Shown: piece by piece, positions 1 through 6,823 of the stretch
Layout of the letters: each line of letters opens with the position of its first letter
Position numbering within the stretch: the first letter of the stretch is position 1
Source of the DNA: Campylobacterales bacterium
GTDB lineage: Bacteria > Campylobacterota > Campylobacteria > Campylobacterales > JAADDG01
DNA length: 23,795 nucleotides
Direction of reading: 5' to 3'
Assembly (NCBI GenBank): GCA_027009865.1
Contig: JALVCR010000246.1
Location: 1-23,795 of the forward strand
Program-made: the position numbers and the translations under genes
Notes under the pieces: model-generated
Told to the model about the DNA's origin: nothing
Seen by the model: only the letters and a program-made list of their open reading frames with translations
The model's database searches: none

Positions 1-1
1 T

Positions 2-1309
2 CATTTTCCAAAAAACTTTATTCCCTCATTTGAGAAATTTTTGGATGTTTTGAAATTTGTGGAAGTTTTCAATTATATGAGAAAGCTTTCAAAAAGAAAG
101 ATACATCTAAAAGCAAGCAGGGTTTTTAAAAATCCAAATCCAAAGCCTTTTATAAACTCCCTTCCTTTTAAACTAACCGGCGACCAGCTTAAAGCCATAG
201 AAGATATAAAAGAGGATTTAAAAAAAAGTGTAGCGGCAAAGAGGGTGATTATGGGGGATGTGGGATGCGGGAAGACGATGGTTATTTTGGCCGCAGCTTT
301 CATGGTTTATCCCTTTAAGTCTGTTTTGATGGCTCCTACAACCATTCTTGCCGAGCAGATATTTTTCGAGGCAAAAAAGTATCTTGAACATTTTGATATA
401 AAAATAGCTTTGGTTACCAATAAAAGCAAGAAAGAGAATTTGGAAGATTTTGATTTTATTATAGGAACTCACGCTCTTTTGTATAGAGAGCTTCCAAAAT
501 GTGATCTTGTGATGGTGGATGAACAGCACAGATTTGGAACTCTTCAAAGAGAGATGATAAAAAAGCTTATCTCAAAAGGAGATTTAAATCCCCATTATCT
601 TCAGTTTTCCGCAACTCCAATTCCAAGAACTCTTAGTTTGATAGAGTCTAATCTTGTGGATTACTCTTTTATAAAGGAGCTTCCTTTTAAAAAAGATATT
701 TTAACAAAGATTATTACTAAGAAAGATTTTAAAGATTTAATTCTTCATATAAAAAAAGAGAGCGCTTTGGGGCATCAAACGATAATTGTTTATCCTCTTG
801 TAGAAGAGAGCGAAGCAATAGAGTATCTATCGATAGATGAAGCCAAAGATTTTTGGATTAAAAACTTTGACAAAGTTTTTGTAACTCACGGGAAAGACAG
901 GGAAAAGGAGGATATTTTAAAGGAGTTTAGGGAAAATGGAAATATTTTGATAGCCACTACCTTAATAGAGGTTGGAATCTCTTTGCCAAAATTAACAACT
1001 ATAGTGATAGTGGCTCCTGAGAGAATGGGGCTTGCTACGCTTCATCAGCTTAGAGGAAGGGTTAGCAGAAACGGTTTGAAGGGGTACTGCTTTTTGTTTA
1101 CAAGGCATCCAAAAAACGAAAGGCTTAGAGCTTTTTGCGAAACTTTAGACGGGTTTGAGATAGCAAAACTTGATTTGAAATTTCGCCAAAGCGGAGATAT
1201 TTTAAAGGGCGAACATCAAAGCGGAAAGAGTTTTAAGTTTTTCAATCCTTCTGAAGATGAAGAGATAGCCAAAAGGGCTAAAGAGAGGATTGTTAAAGGA
1301 GTCTATTAG
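2..1309 (+). CDS. recG: ATP-dependent DNA helicase RecG (5' end outside window)
   Basis: RecG is a superfamily 2 branched-DNA translocase that remodels stalled forks and Holliday junctions in the cytoplasm. The frame is open from base 2, so the gene begins upstream; the first internal start-like codon (TTG at 41) is not the true start, and the N-terminal wedge domain is mostly missing. The helicase core is present: Walker A GDVGCGKT at 254-277, the RecG-type DEQH box at 518-529 followed by RFG, then SATPIPRTL, ATTLIEVGISLP, HQLRGRVSR, and the C-terminal DGFEIAKLDLKFR segment. The DEQH box with RFG separates RecG from other SF2 helicases. Motif VI (RGRVSRNG where RGRVGRG is usual) and the C-terminal TRG-like segment (RQSGDILKGEHQSG) differ somewhat from the classical form. 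The gene ends 46 bp before the convergent toxin gene. The RecG assignment is confident. Confidence 0.93.
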   Translation, partial: HFPKNFIPSFEKFLDVLKFVEVFNYMRKLSKRKIHLKASRVFKNPNPKPFINSLPFKLTGDQLKAIEDIKEDLKKSVAAKRVIMGDVGCGKTMVILAAAFMVYPFKSVLMAPTTILAEQIFFEAKKYLEHFDIKIALVTNKSKKENLEDFDFIIGTHALLYRELPKCDLVMVDEQHRFGTLQREMIKKLISKGDLNPHYLQFSATPIPRTLSLIESNLVDYSFIKELPFKKDILTKIITKKDFKDLILHIKKESALGHQTIIVYPLVEESEAIEYLSIDEAKDFWIKNFDKVFVTHGKDREKEDILKEFRENGNILIATTLIEVGISLPKLTTIVIVAPERMGLATLHQLRGRVSRNGLKGYCFLFTRHPKNERLRAFCETLDGFEIAKLDLKFRQSGDILKGEHQSGKSFKFFNPSEDEEIAKRAKERIVKGVY

Positions 1310-1355
1310 ATTAAGTTGAGGTTAGTATAATTTAAAAACCAAAATTTGGCAAAAT

Positions 1356-1814
1356 TCATTTAATATTTTTAAAAAATTGTTTTAAAAGTCCAGTGGATAT
1401 ACGGTATCCGTTTAAAATAGCTTTGTCTAAAAATTCCTCAATTTCTTTTTTGGATAAATAGTTTTTTTTGTAATTTAGATATAAAACTCCAAGCAGTCCG
1501 ATAATTTCGATATCAAGATTTTTTGCAACTTTTCTGCCTTTTTTTTCATCTATGATAAGTGGAAGCTTTTTTTGAACAGCCAGAGCTATTGCTTCACTTT
1601 CTCCATCATCTAGAATTTTTTTAAGGTTTGTTAAAAGTTCATTTTGCTCTACCTTTATAATTTCTATAAATTCAGGCAATTTAATATTATTTCGATAATT
1701 AACCTCTTCAAATACTTTTTTCGGAATATAAACTTTCTCAAAAATATTTGAAAGCAAATTGAATCTTTTTAAGTCGCTTAATATTATAAGCGTAGTGCTA
1801 TCGCTTATAATCAT
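1356..1814 (-). CDS. PIN-domain (DUF3368-like) toxin of a type II toxin-antitoxin module
   Basis: This 152-residue protein has the PIN-fold layout. An N-terminal SDSTTLI holds Asp5, followed by Glu37, a central GESEAIAL segment with Glu72/Glu74, and IIDEKKGR with Asp89. These are the expected acidic residues of a Mg-dependent RNase active site. The GE(S)EAI and DE..GR motifs resemble the DUF3368 subgroup, which is often paired with UPF0175-type antitoxins. Its ATG overlaps the antitoxin stop by 4 bp (ATGA at 1811-1814), so translation is probably coupled. It converges with recG. RNA cleavage is inferred from the family; the target is unknown. Other PIN subfamilies are possible, but the module structure is clear. 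Confidence 0.8.
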   Translation of the reverse strand: MIISDSTTLIILSDLKRFNLLSNIFEKVYIPKKVFEEVNYRNNIKLPEFIEIIKVEQNELLTNLKKILDDGESEAIALAVQKKLPLIIDEKKGRKVAKNLDIEIIGLLGVLYLNYKKNYLSKKEIEEFLDKAILNGYRISTGLLKQFFKNIK

Positions 1815-2137
1815 TTTAAAAACTTTTCAGCCGTTTTCAAATCATCATCAAAGTCATAATCAATTACATCTATACCTATTGAAGACAAAAACTTCATAGT
1901 CTCTTTTTTGCTCATATTAAGAGATTTTGCCAGTTCACTAAGGCTTATAAAGGAATTTTCATATGCCTCTATTAAAAAAGAAGTTTTAAGTCCTTCGGTT
2001 ATGATTTTATCATCAAATGATATGGTTATACCTATCGGTTTGTTTCTTTTTGTGATTATGGTGTATTCTTTGTTTTCAAGCCATTTGGTTATTAATGACG
2101 GGTTTTTTTGAAGTTCTCTGATTCCTATTGCTTTCAT
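1811..2137 (-). CDS. Antitoxin with Phd/YefM-like N-terminus and UPF0175-like C-terminus
   Basis: This 108-residue protein lies directly upstream of, and overlaps by 4 bp, the PIN toxin gene. Residues 1-42 look like a Phd/YefM antitoxin fold: a GIRELQKNPS segment, then a strand ending in TKRNKPIGI, the usual 'kRgkPvavl'-type turn. Residues about 50-108 look like UPF0175: IEAYENSFISLSELAKSLNMS is a helix-turn-helix-like stretch, followed by a FLSSIGI segment and an acidic DDDLKTAEKFL tail that could occlude the toxin. It should neutralise the toxin and bind its own promoter; an inverted repeat sits just upstream of the start. An AAGGAA ribosome site lies a few bases before the ATG. The domain reading is by eye and the fusion view is an inference. 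Confidence 0.72.
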   Translation of the reverse strand: MKAIGIRELQKNPSLITKWLENKEYTIITKRNKPIGITISFDDKIITEGLKTSFLIEAYENSFISLSELAKSLNMSKKETMKFLSSIGIDVIDYDFDDDLKTAEKFLK

Positions 2138-2145
2138 AGTTTTTC

Positions 2146-2165
2146 CTTATACGTATATTTATAAG
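2146..2165. promoter_or_regulatory. Candidate operator of the toxin-antitoxin module
   Basis: Perfect inverted repeat CTTATA-N8-TATAAG (2146-2151 and 2160-2165), with the 10-bp palindrome TATACGTATA (2148-2157) nested inside it. It lies between the antitoxin start and its predicted -10 box, where an autorepressing antitoxin would bind. AT-richness means chance palindromes are common here. Confidence 0.4.
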
Positions 2166-2166
2166 T

Positions 2167-2172
2167 ATTATA
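2167..2172 (-). promoter_or_regulatory. Predicted -10 box for the toxin-antitoxin operon
   Basis: A consensus TATAAT reads on the minus strand, 30 bp upstream of the antitoxin ATG. No convincing -35 box is visible, which is common for Campylobacterota vegetative promoters. Confidence 0.45.
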
Positions 2173-2196
2173 TCATAAGATTTTCATAAATAGTTA

Positions 2197-3414
2197 TTAA
2201 AATTTTAAACAAAAGTAGTGAGAGTTTTTATATTCGTAGATAAATTCAAAATTGTGAAGTTTTGCTATGTTTTTTACTATATAAAGGCCAAGGCCAAGTC
2301 CCTCTTTTCTTTTTTCTTCTTGAGAGAATGGCTCAAGGTAGTAATCTATCGGTTTTTTTAGAGGTTCCCCTTTTGATATTATGCATATTTGATTTTTATC
2401 TACCTCTACTTTAGCTTTGCTATCGGGGCTGAATTTAATGGCGTTGTCTATTAGATTTTTTATAGCCACAGCCATTAGTTTTTTATCCGCTTTTATTTTT
2501 TTATTTTTCTCTTTTATATCTATTTCTATTTTATTTTTATCTGTCATTAGAAATTCAAGACTTAATTTTAAAATATCCTCTATTTTTACCTCCTCTTTTT
2601 CTATTTGGTATGTGGAGGTGTTTATTCTATCGATTGTCGCAATTTCGGCTATTATATTGTTTATTCTCTCAAAAACATTTATCAAAAACTCCCTATTTTC
2701 CTTATCTTCGACCATTTCCGCAGCTATTCTTCCTTTGGCTATTGGAGTTTTCAGCTCATGCATTATATTTCTCATAAAGAGCCTTCTGGAATCTAAGAGG
2801 TTGTTTATATACTTTACCGCATTGTCAAAGCTGTTTGCCACTTTGGCTATTTCATCTTTTCCATCCATTCTGGTATGAATATTTAAATCTCCTTTTGCAA
2901 ATTTATCTATATCTCTTTGAAGATCTCTTAGGGGTTTAAATTTTCTAAGAAAAGAGAGATACAAAAACAAAAGCCCCACTGTAAGAGCCAAAAAGATAAT
3001 CAATGCCCCTTTGGCGTGATAAACTCCGGGTTTATTATCTTTTAATAGCAGATTATATCCGTAACTTTGCACATAGATATAATAATCTCTATTTAGCTTA
3101 AATATTCTTATTCTGCCAAGAATTGATTCTTTATAATAGAGCATTTTTGCCCTATTTAAAACCGTAAGCCTCTCTTTTGGATCGGTTACGGGCTGGACGT
3201 CAAACTGGTTGCATATCGCCTCTATCTCTTGATATGTGGGCACAAACCTAAATCCAGATAAAAAGGCGTTGGCAATAATTGAGTATCTTTGCTGCTGCTG
3301 AAGCTGAAAACGGTTTCTATCATATTTTAAAAATAGCACAAAGGATGCCACAACGGCTAAAAAGGCTATTGTAAAAATGATATTTATAAAAGAGAAAATG
3401 GATAGATTTTTCAT
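2197..3414 (-). CDS. cprS: Sensor histidine kinase, CprS/ArsS-like
   Basis: A 405-residue inner-membrane sensor kinase. TM1 lies at about residues 7-29, a small periplasmic domain at about 30-134, TM2 at about 136-155, and HAMP at about 156-208. The HisKA H-box MHELKTPI carries phosphoacceptor His219. The HATPase domain shows N-box KNLIDNAIKFSP (Asn320/Asn324) and G2 box GLGLGLYIV at about 372. The DxGxG (G1) box of typical kinases is replaced by an ISKGEPL segment. The start overlaps the response regulator stop by 4 bp. Gene order htrA - regulator - kinase matches C. jejuni htrA-cprR-cprS (recalled, not searched), so the pair probably controls envelope and htrA expression. An ArsS-type or other Campylobacterota OmpR-partner kinase is the alternative. 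Confidence 0.8.
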   Translation of the reverse strand: MKNLSIFSFINIIFTIAFLAVVASFVLFLKYDRNRFQLQQQQRYSIIANAFLSGFRFVPTYQEIEAICNQFDVQPVTDPKERLTVLNRAKMLYYKESILGRIRIFKLNRDYYIYVQSYGYNLLLKDNKPGVYHAKGALIIFLALTVGLLFLYLSFLRKFKPLRDLQRDIDKFAKGDLNIHTRMDGKDEIAKVANSFDNAVKYINNLLDSRRLFMRNIMHELKTPIAKGRIAAEMVEDKENREFLINVFERINNIIAEIATIDRINTSTYQIEKEEVKIEDILKLSLEFLMTDKNKIEIDIKEKNKKIKADKKLMAVAIKNLIDNAIKFSPDSKAKVEVDKNQICIISKGEPLKKPIDYYLEPFSQEEKRKEGLGLGLYIVKNIAKLHNFEFIYEYKNSHYFCLKF

Positions 3415-4076
3415 AAAGTCAGTTTATATCCTACGCCTCTTACAGATTTTATCAAAGAAGCTTCCGGATCGATTTTTGATAGTTTGCTTCTGATTCTTGA
3501 GATAATTACATCTATATTTTTATATGTGCTGTCATCGCTTATAGAGTCTATATTATAGATAATATCGGCTCTTGATACGACTTGGTTTGCATGTTTTATC
3601 AAATAGGCCAAAATATCATATTCTGCTCTTGTAAGCTTTAGAGGTTCTCCTTTAAAAGAGATATTCATCTCCTGTTCGTTTAGCGTAAAGGGAGAGGGGA
3701 AGCTTTCCTTTTTTTGAGAAGAGAGTTTTTTGTTTCTTCTAAGAAGGCTTTTGATTCTTGCTTCAAGCTCTCTTGGATTGTATGGTTTTGGCAGATAATC
3801 GTCCGCTCCCCTCTCAAGACCTATTACTTTATCTGTGATATCGTCTCTTGCCGAAGAGATGATAATTGGAATATCCGATTTTTCTCTTATTTTTGGAATT
3901 AGTTCCAAACCGTCAATTTCTGGCAGAGTCAAATCCAAAATCAAAAGATCATAGTCATTTAATTCAAGCTTGGAAAGCCCCAAATAGGGCTCTTCTACAT
4001 TTGTAACCTCTATTTCGTATGAGGAGAGGAATTTGGTTAAAATCTGAGCCATTTCCGGATCGTCTTCAATCATCAA
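3411..4076 (-). CDS. cprR: OmpR/PhoB-family response regulator, CprR-like
   Basis: Receiver domain at residues 1-115 and winged-helix DNA-binding domain at about 128-221. With the TTG at 4076 as residue 1, the acidic pair is Glu4/Asp5, the phosphoacceptor is Asp48 in LLILDLTLPEIDG, and the conserved Lys is Lys97 in LPKPYNPREL. The C-terminus shows LTRAEYDIL and the RGVGYKL wing typical of OmpR-type regulators. The listed start (TTG 4076, then ATG 4073) has no ribosome site at normal distance. A perfect AAGGAGG (4094-4100) instead points to an in-frame ATT at 4088, giving the usual N-terminus IIKVLMIEDD. It is co-transcribed between htrA and the kinase, so it likely regulates this operon. The function is clear; the start is not settled. 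Confidence 0.85.
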   Translation of the reverse strand: MMIEDDPEMAQILTKFLSSYEIEVTNVEEPYLGLSKLELNDYDLLILDLTLPEIDGLELIPKIREKSDIPIIISSARDDITDKVIGLERGADDYLPKPYNPRELEARIKSLLRRNKKLSSQKKESFPSPFTLNEQEMNISFKGEPLKLTRAEYDILAYLIKHANQVVSRADIIYNIDSISDDSTYKNIDVIISRIRSKLSKIDPEASLIKSVRGVGYKLTL

Positions 4077-4093
4077 TACCTTTATAATGACAT

Positions 4094-4100
4094 CCTCCTT
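4094..4100 (-). promoter_or_regulatory. Strong Shine-Dalgarno deciding the response-regulator start
   Basis: AAGGAGG on the minus strand overlaps the htrA stop codon (TAA at 4099-4101). Five bases after it is an in-frame ATT (4086-4088). The annotated-type starts TTG (4076) and ATG (4073) lie 17 and 20 bases away, too far. The ATG at 4091-4093 directly after the site is out of frame and meets a stop after three codons. Confidence 0.6.
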
Positions 4101-5508
4101 ATTTTAGAACAAATATAAAAATATTTCCGTATCTGTTTACAAACACTTTTTTAGGCTTATCTCCATATCTTTTTAAAGCTCTTTTTATATCGTCTAAGTT
4201 TTTTATCTCCATATCCTCTATCTGAACGATAACATCTCCCGCTTGAATTCCAGCTTTCTCAGCGCTGCTGTTTGGTTTTACGTCCGTTACCAAAACACCC
4301 TGAACGTTTGAAGGGATTCTGTATTGATATCTGTTTTGACTGTTTAAATCGCTAAGATAAACTCCTCCCAATACCCCTTTATCTTTGCTAAGAGTAATTT
4401 GGGATGTTCTTGAAGAGAGTTTAAGCTGTATGGTTTTATCTTTTTTGTCTCTCTCTATTTTAATAGTTACTTTTTGATTTGGAGCGTATGAGCCAATTAC
4501 TCTTTGAAGCTCGGCGGCATTTTTGATTTTTTTGCCGTCAACCTCATATATCAAATCTCCCCTTTTAATGCCCGCTTTATCGGCTGCGCTTCCTGGCACA
4601 ATATCCAATACCACAGCTCCCTCTTTATGATTGTAAACCTCTTTTAGGCTGCTGTCTAAATCCCTTATGCTAACGCCCATATATCCTCTTTGGATTTTAC
4701 CGTATTTTATCAGTTTTGTAGCTACGTCTTTTACCATATCCACAGGTATCGCAAATCCAACTCCATTGTTTCCTCCGCTTCGGCTGATTATTGCGCTGTT
4801 TATTCCAATTAACGCTCCTCTGCTGTCAACCAAAGCTCCTCCTGAGTTTCCGGGATTTATGGATGCGTCTGTTTGGATGAAGTTTTCATATCTGTTGATG
4901 CCGACTCTGTTTTTGTTTAAAGCCGAAATTATTCCCTGAGTAACGGTCTCTCCAACTCCAAAAGGATTTCCTATGGCAAATACCACATCTCCCACTTTAA
5001 GCTCGTTAGCGTATCCAAAAGTAATTGGGGTTAGCTCTTTTTTTGGATCTATCTTAATAACCGCTATATCGCTGTCTGGGTCTTTTCCTATTATTTTTGC
5101 CGAATACTCTTTGCTGTCTCCCGGAATGGTTACCGTTATTTCATCAGCATCATTTATTACATGGTTATTTGTTACGATATATCCGTCTTTTGATATGATA
5201 ACTCCAGAACCCAAAGCTCTTTGAATTCTCTCTTTTGGCAAATCGAAATTAAAGTGTCTTCCAAAAAAATCTCTAAAAAATGGATCGTTAAAAAGATAAT
5301 TTAATCCATTATGAAATCTGATATGTTTTTTTGTAGAGATATTTACTACCGCTTTTCTTGCCTGCTCTACAGCCTGATTGAAAGATAGAACCTGATTTAG
5401 TGATGACGGCATTACATGTTTTGCTCCTTTTGGAGCAAGTTTTAAATGCAGCTCTCCAGCATAAATCAAAGAGGCTGCTACCATCGAAATAAGAAACGCT
5501 TTTTTCAT
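4099..5508 (-). CDS. htrA: Periplasmic serine protease/chaperone HtrA (DegP/Do family)
   Basis: A 469-residue Do-family protease that degrades or refolds misfolded envelope proteins. It has a signal peptide at about residues 1-17 (cut after IYA-G), a trypsin-like domain at about 45-265 with triad His116 (TNNHVIND), Asp147 (DSDIAVIKID) and Ser222 (GNSGGALV), PDZ1 at about 268-365 and PDZ2 at about 385-465. Length and two-PDZ layout are normal. The ATG follows AAGGAGAAAAGGA at good spacing. In C. jejuni and Helicobacter the homologue is also secreted and cleaves E-cadherin; whether that applies here is unknown. It is the first gene of the operon with the response regulator and kinase, so htrA transcription and the two-component system are probably linked. 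Confidence 0.93.
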   Translation of the reverse strand: MKKAFLISMVAASLIYAGELHLKLAPKGAKHVMPSSLNQVLSFNQAVEQARKAVVNISTKKHIRFHNGLNYLFNDPFFRDFFGRHFNFDLPKERIQRALGSGVIISKDGYIVTNNHVINDADEITVTIPGDSKEYSAKIIGKDPDSDIAVIKIDPKKELTPITFGYANELKVGDVVFAIGNPFGVGETVTQGIISALNKNRVGINRYENFIQTDASINPGNSGGALVDSRGALIGINSAIISRSGGNNGVGFAIPVDMVKDVATKLIKYGKIQRGYMGVSIRDLDSSLKEVYNHKEGAVVLDIVPGSAADKAGIKRGDLIYEVDGKKIKNAAELQRVIGSYAPNQKVTIKIERDKKDKTIQLKLSSRTSQITLSKDKGVLGGVYLSDLNSQNRYQYRIPSNVQGVLVTDVKPNSSAEKAGIQAGDVIVQIEDMEIKNLDDIKRALKRYGDKPKKVFVNRYGNIFIFVLK

Positions 5509-5534
5509 TCCTTTTCTCCTTATTTTTTTTATTT

Positions 5535-5566
5535 ATTATAAATTATTTTTGTAAACACAGTTTCAA
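5535..5566 (-). promoter_or_regulatory. Possible promoter for htrA-cprRS
   Basis: On the minus strand a TATAAT (5535-5540) lies about 27 bp before the htrA ATG. A TTGAAA (5561-5566) is upstream, but the 20-bp spacing is long. The -10 box is the more reliable part. Confidence 0.35.
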
Positions 5567-5584
5567 TCATAAGTTAATAGACGG

Positions 5585-6757
5585 TTAATGAGAGGAATTT
5601 TTTAGCTCATTTATCGCAAGTTTTACCCAATAGCTTGCTCCTATTGTTAAAACATTATCATTAAAATCATATTTTGGATTATGAAGCATAAAATTTTCGC
5701 TATCTCTCTTTTTGGTTCCAAGTTTTACATAGCATCCTCTCTTTTTTTGCAGAAAGAATGAAAAATCCTCAGAACCCATAGAGGGAGGGAAATTAGTAAC
5801 TATATTCTCCTCTCCCACAACCTCTTTTGCGCTTTTTAAAGCTGTCTCTATATAGTTGTTTACGGTTGCCGGGTATAATCTTTTGTAATCCACTTTTGCA
5901 TTTGCTCTAAAAGCTTTTGTTATCGAGTCTGATAGAGTTTTTATTCTCTCTTCTATGATATCTTGAATCTCTTTTTTAAATGTTCTAACAGTTCCTCTTA
6001 AAATTGCAGAATCTGGAATGACGTTCCATGTGCTTCCTGAGTGAAGTTGGGTTACTGATAAGATTCCATTTTCCAAAGCTCCTATATCTCTGCTTATTAT
6101 GCTTTGAAGAGCTGTTATAAGATGCGAAGCTATGAGGATTGGATCTACTCCGTGTTCTGGATGGGCGGCATGAGAGCCTTTTGCTAAAATCTCTATCTCA
6201 AAATTGTCATAAGATGCCATAACCGCTCCTTTGGATATGGCTATTTTTCCCTCTTCCAAAGCCGGCCAGTTATGAAGCCCGTAAATTGAATCTATTTTAT
6301 ATGTTTCAAAGAGCCCATCTTCAATCATTCTCTTAGCTCCCCCTTCATTCTCTTCAGCCGGCTGAAATATAAAATATATTGTTCCATCAAACAGCTCTTT
6401 ATGTTTTGCAAGATATTTAGCCGCCGCTAAGAGCATAGCCATATGGCCGTCATGCCCGCATGCGTGCATTTTGGATTCGTTTCTTGATTTGTAAGGGAGG
6501 TTTGTCTGCTCTTTTATATCCAAAGCGTCAAGCTCGGCTCTTAAAGCTACGCTTTTATGGGAATATCCGCTTTTTAATATCCCCAAAACCCCCGTTTTAG
6601 CCAAACCTTTATGAACGGTTATTCCAAAACTTTGCAGTTTCTTTGCAACAAAATCGCTTGTCCATCTCTCTTCATACGCAGTTTCCGGGTGAATATGCAG
6701 GGCATGTCTTATCTCTTTTATAAAATTTTCATCTCTTTTGATCTCTTCAATAATCAT
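5585..6757 (-). CDS. M20D-family amidohydrolase (hippuricase/N-acyl-amino-acid hydrolase type)
   Basis: A 390-residue cytoplasmic metallo-amidohydrolase predicted to cleave N-acyl amino acids such as hippurate. The di-metal site motifs are all visible: HACGHDGHMA (Cys100, His102), PAEENEGGA (Glu135/Glu136), YGLHNWP (His162), and GSEDFSFF near the C-terminus. The dimerisation-domain segment GSHAAHPEHGVDPI is present as well. Length is normal for HipO, AmaA and YxeP-like enzymes. The usual RADMDAL motif reads RAELDAL. An ATCCTT/AAGGAT ribosome site is 7 bp upstream of the ATG, and a TACAAT at 6780-6785 (minus) could be its -10. The gene stands alone between the htrA operon and the intergenic palindrome. 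The substrate cannot be fixed from sequence, so hipO is not asserted as the symbol. Confidence 0.87.
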   Translation of the reverse strand: MIIEEIKRDENFIKEIRHALHIHPETAYEERWTSDFVAKKLQSFGITVHKGLAKTGVLGILKSGYSHKSVALRAELDALDIKEQTNLPYKSRNESKMHACGHDGHMAMLLAAAKYLAKHKELFDGTIYFIFQPAEENEGGAKRMIEDGLFETYKIDSIYGLHNWPALEEGKIAISKGAVMASYDNFEIEILAKGSHAAHPEHGVDPILIASHLITALQSIISRDIGALENGILSVTQLHSGSTWNVIPDSAILRGTVRTFKKEIQDIIEERIKTLSDSITKAFRANAKVDYKRLYPATVNNYIETALKSAKEVVGEENIVTNFPPSMGSEDFSFFLQKKRGCYVKLGTKKRDSENFMLHNPKYDFNDNVLTIGASYWVKLAINELKNSSH

Positions 6758-6823
6758 CTAAAAAATCCTTTTTTGCCTTATTGTAGCGAAAATTTTAATT
6801 TTTAACTGACTTTATGCACTTTT

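Noticed and set aside
1320..1345. Plus-strand promoter (TATAAT near 1327)
   Set aside because: It faces the 3' end of the toxin gene with no plus-strand gene downstream; likely a chance AT-rich match.
2417..2878. 153-codon plus-strand open frame opposite the histidine kinase
   Set aside because: Antisense shadow of a well-conserved kinase gene; low-complexity hydrophobic translation and no ribosome site.
4667..5224. Plus-strand open frames opposite htrA
   Set aside because: Shadows of the protease domain codons; no independent start signals.
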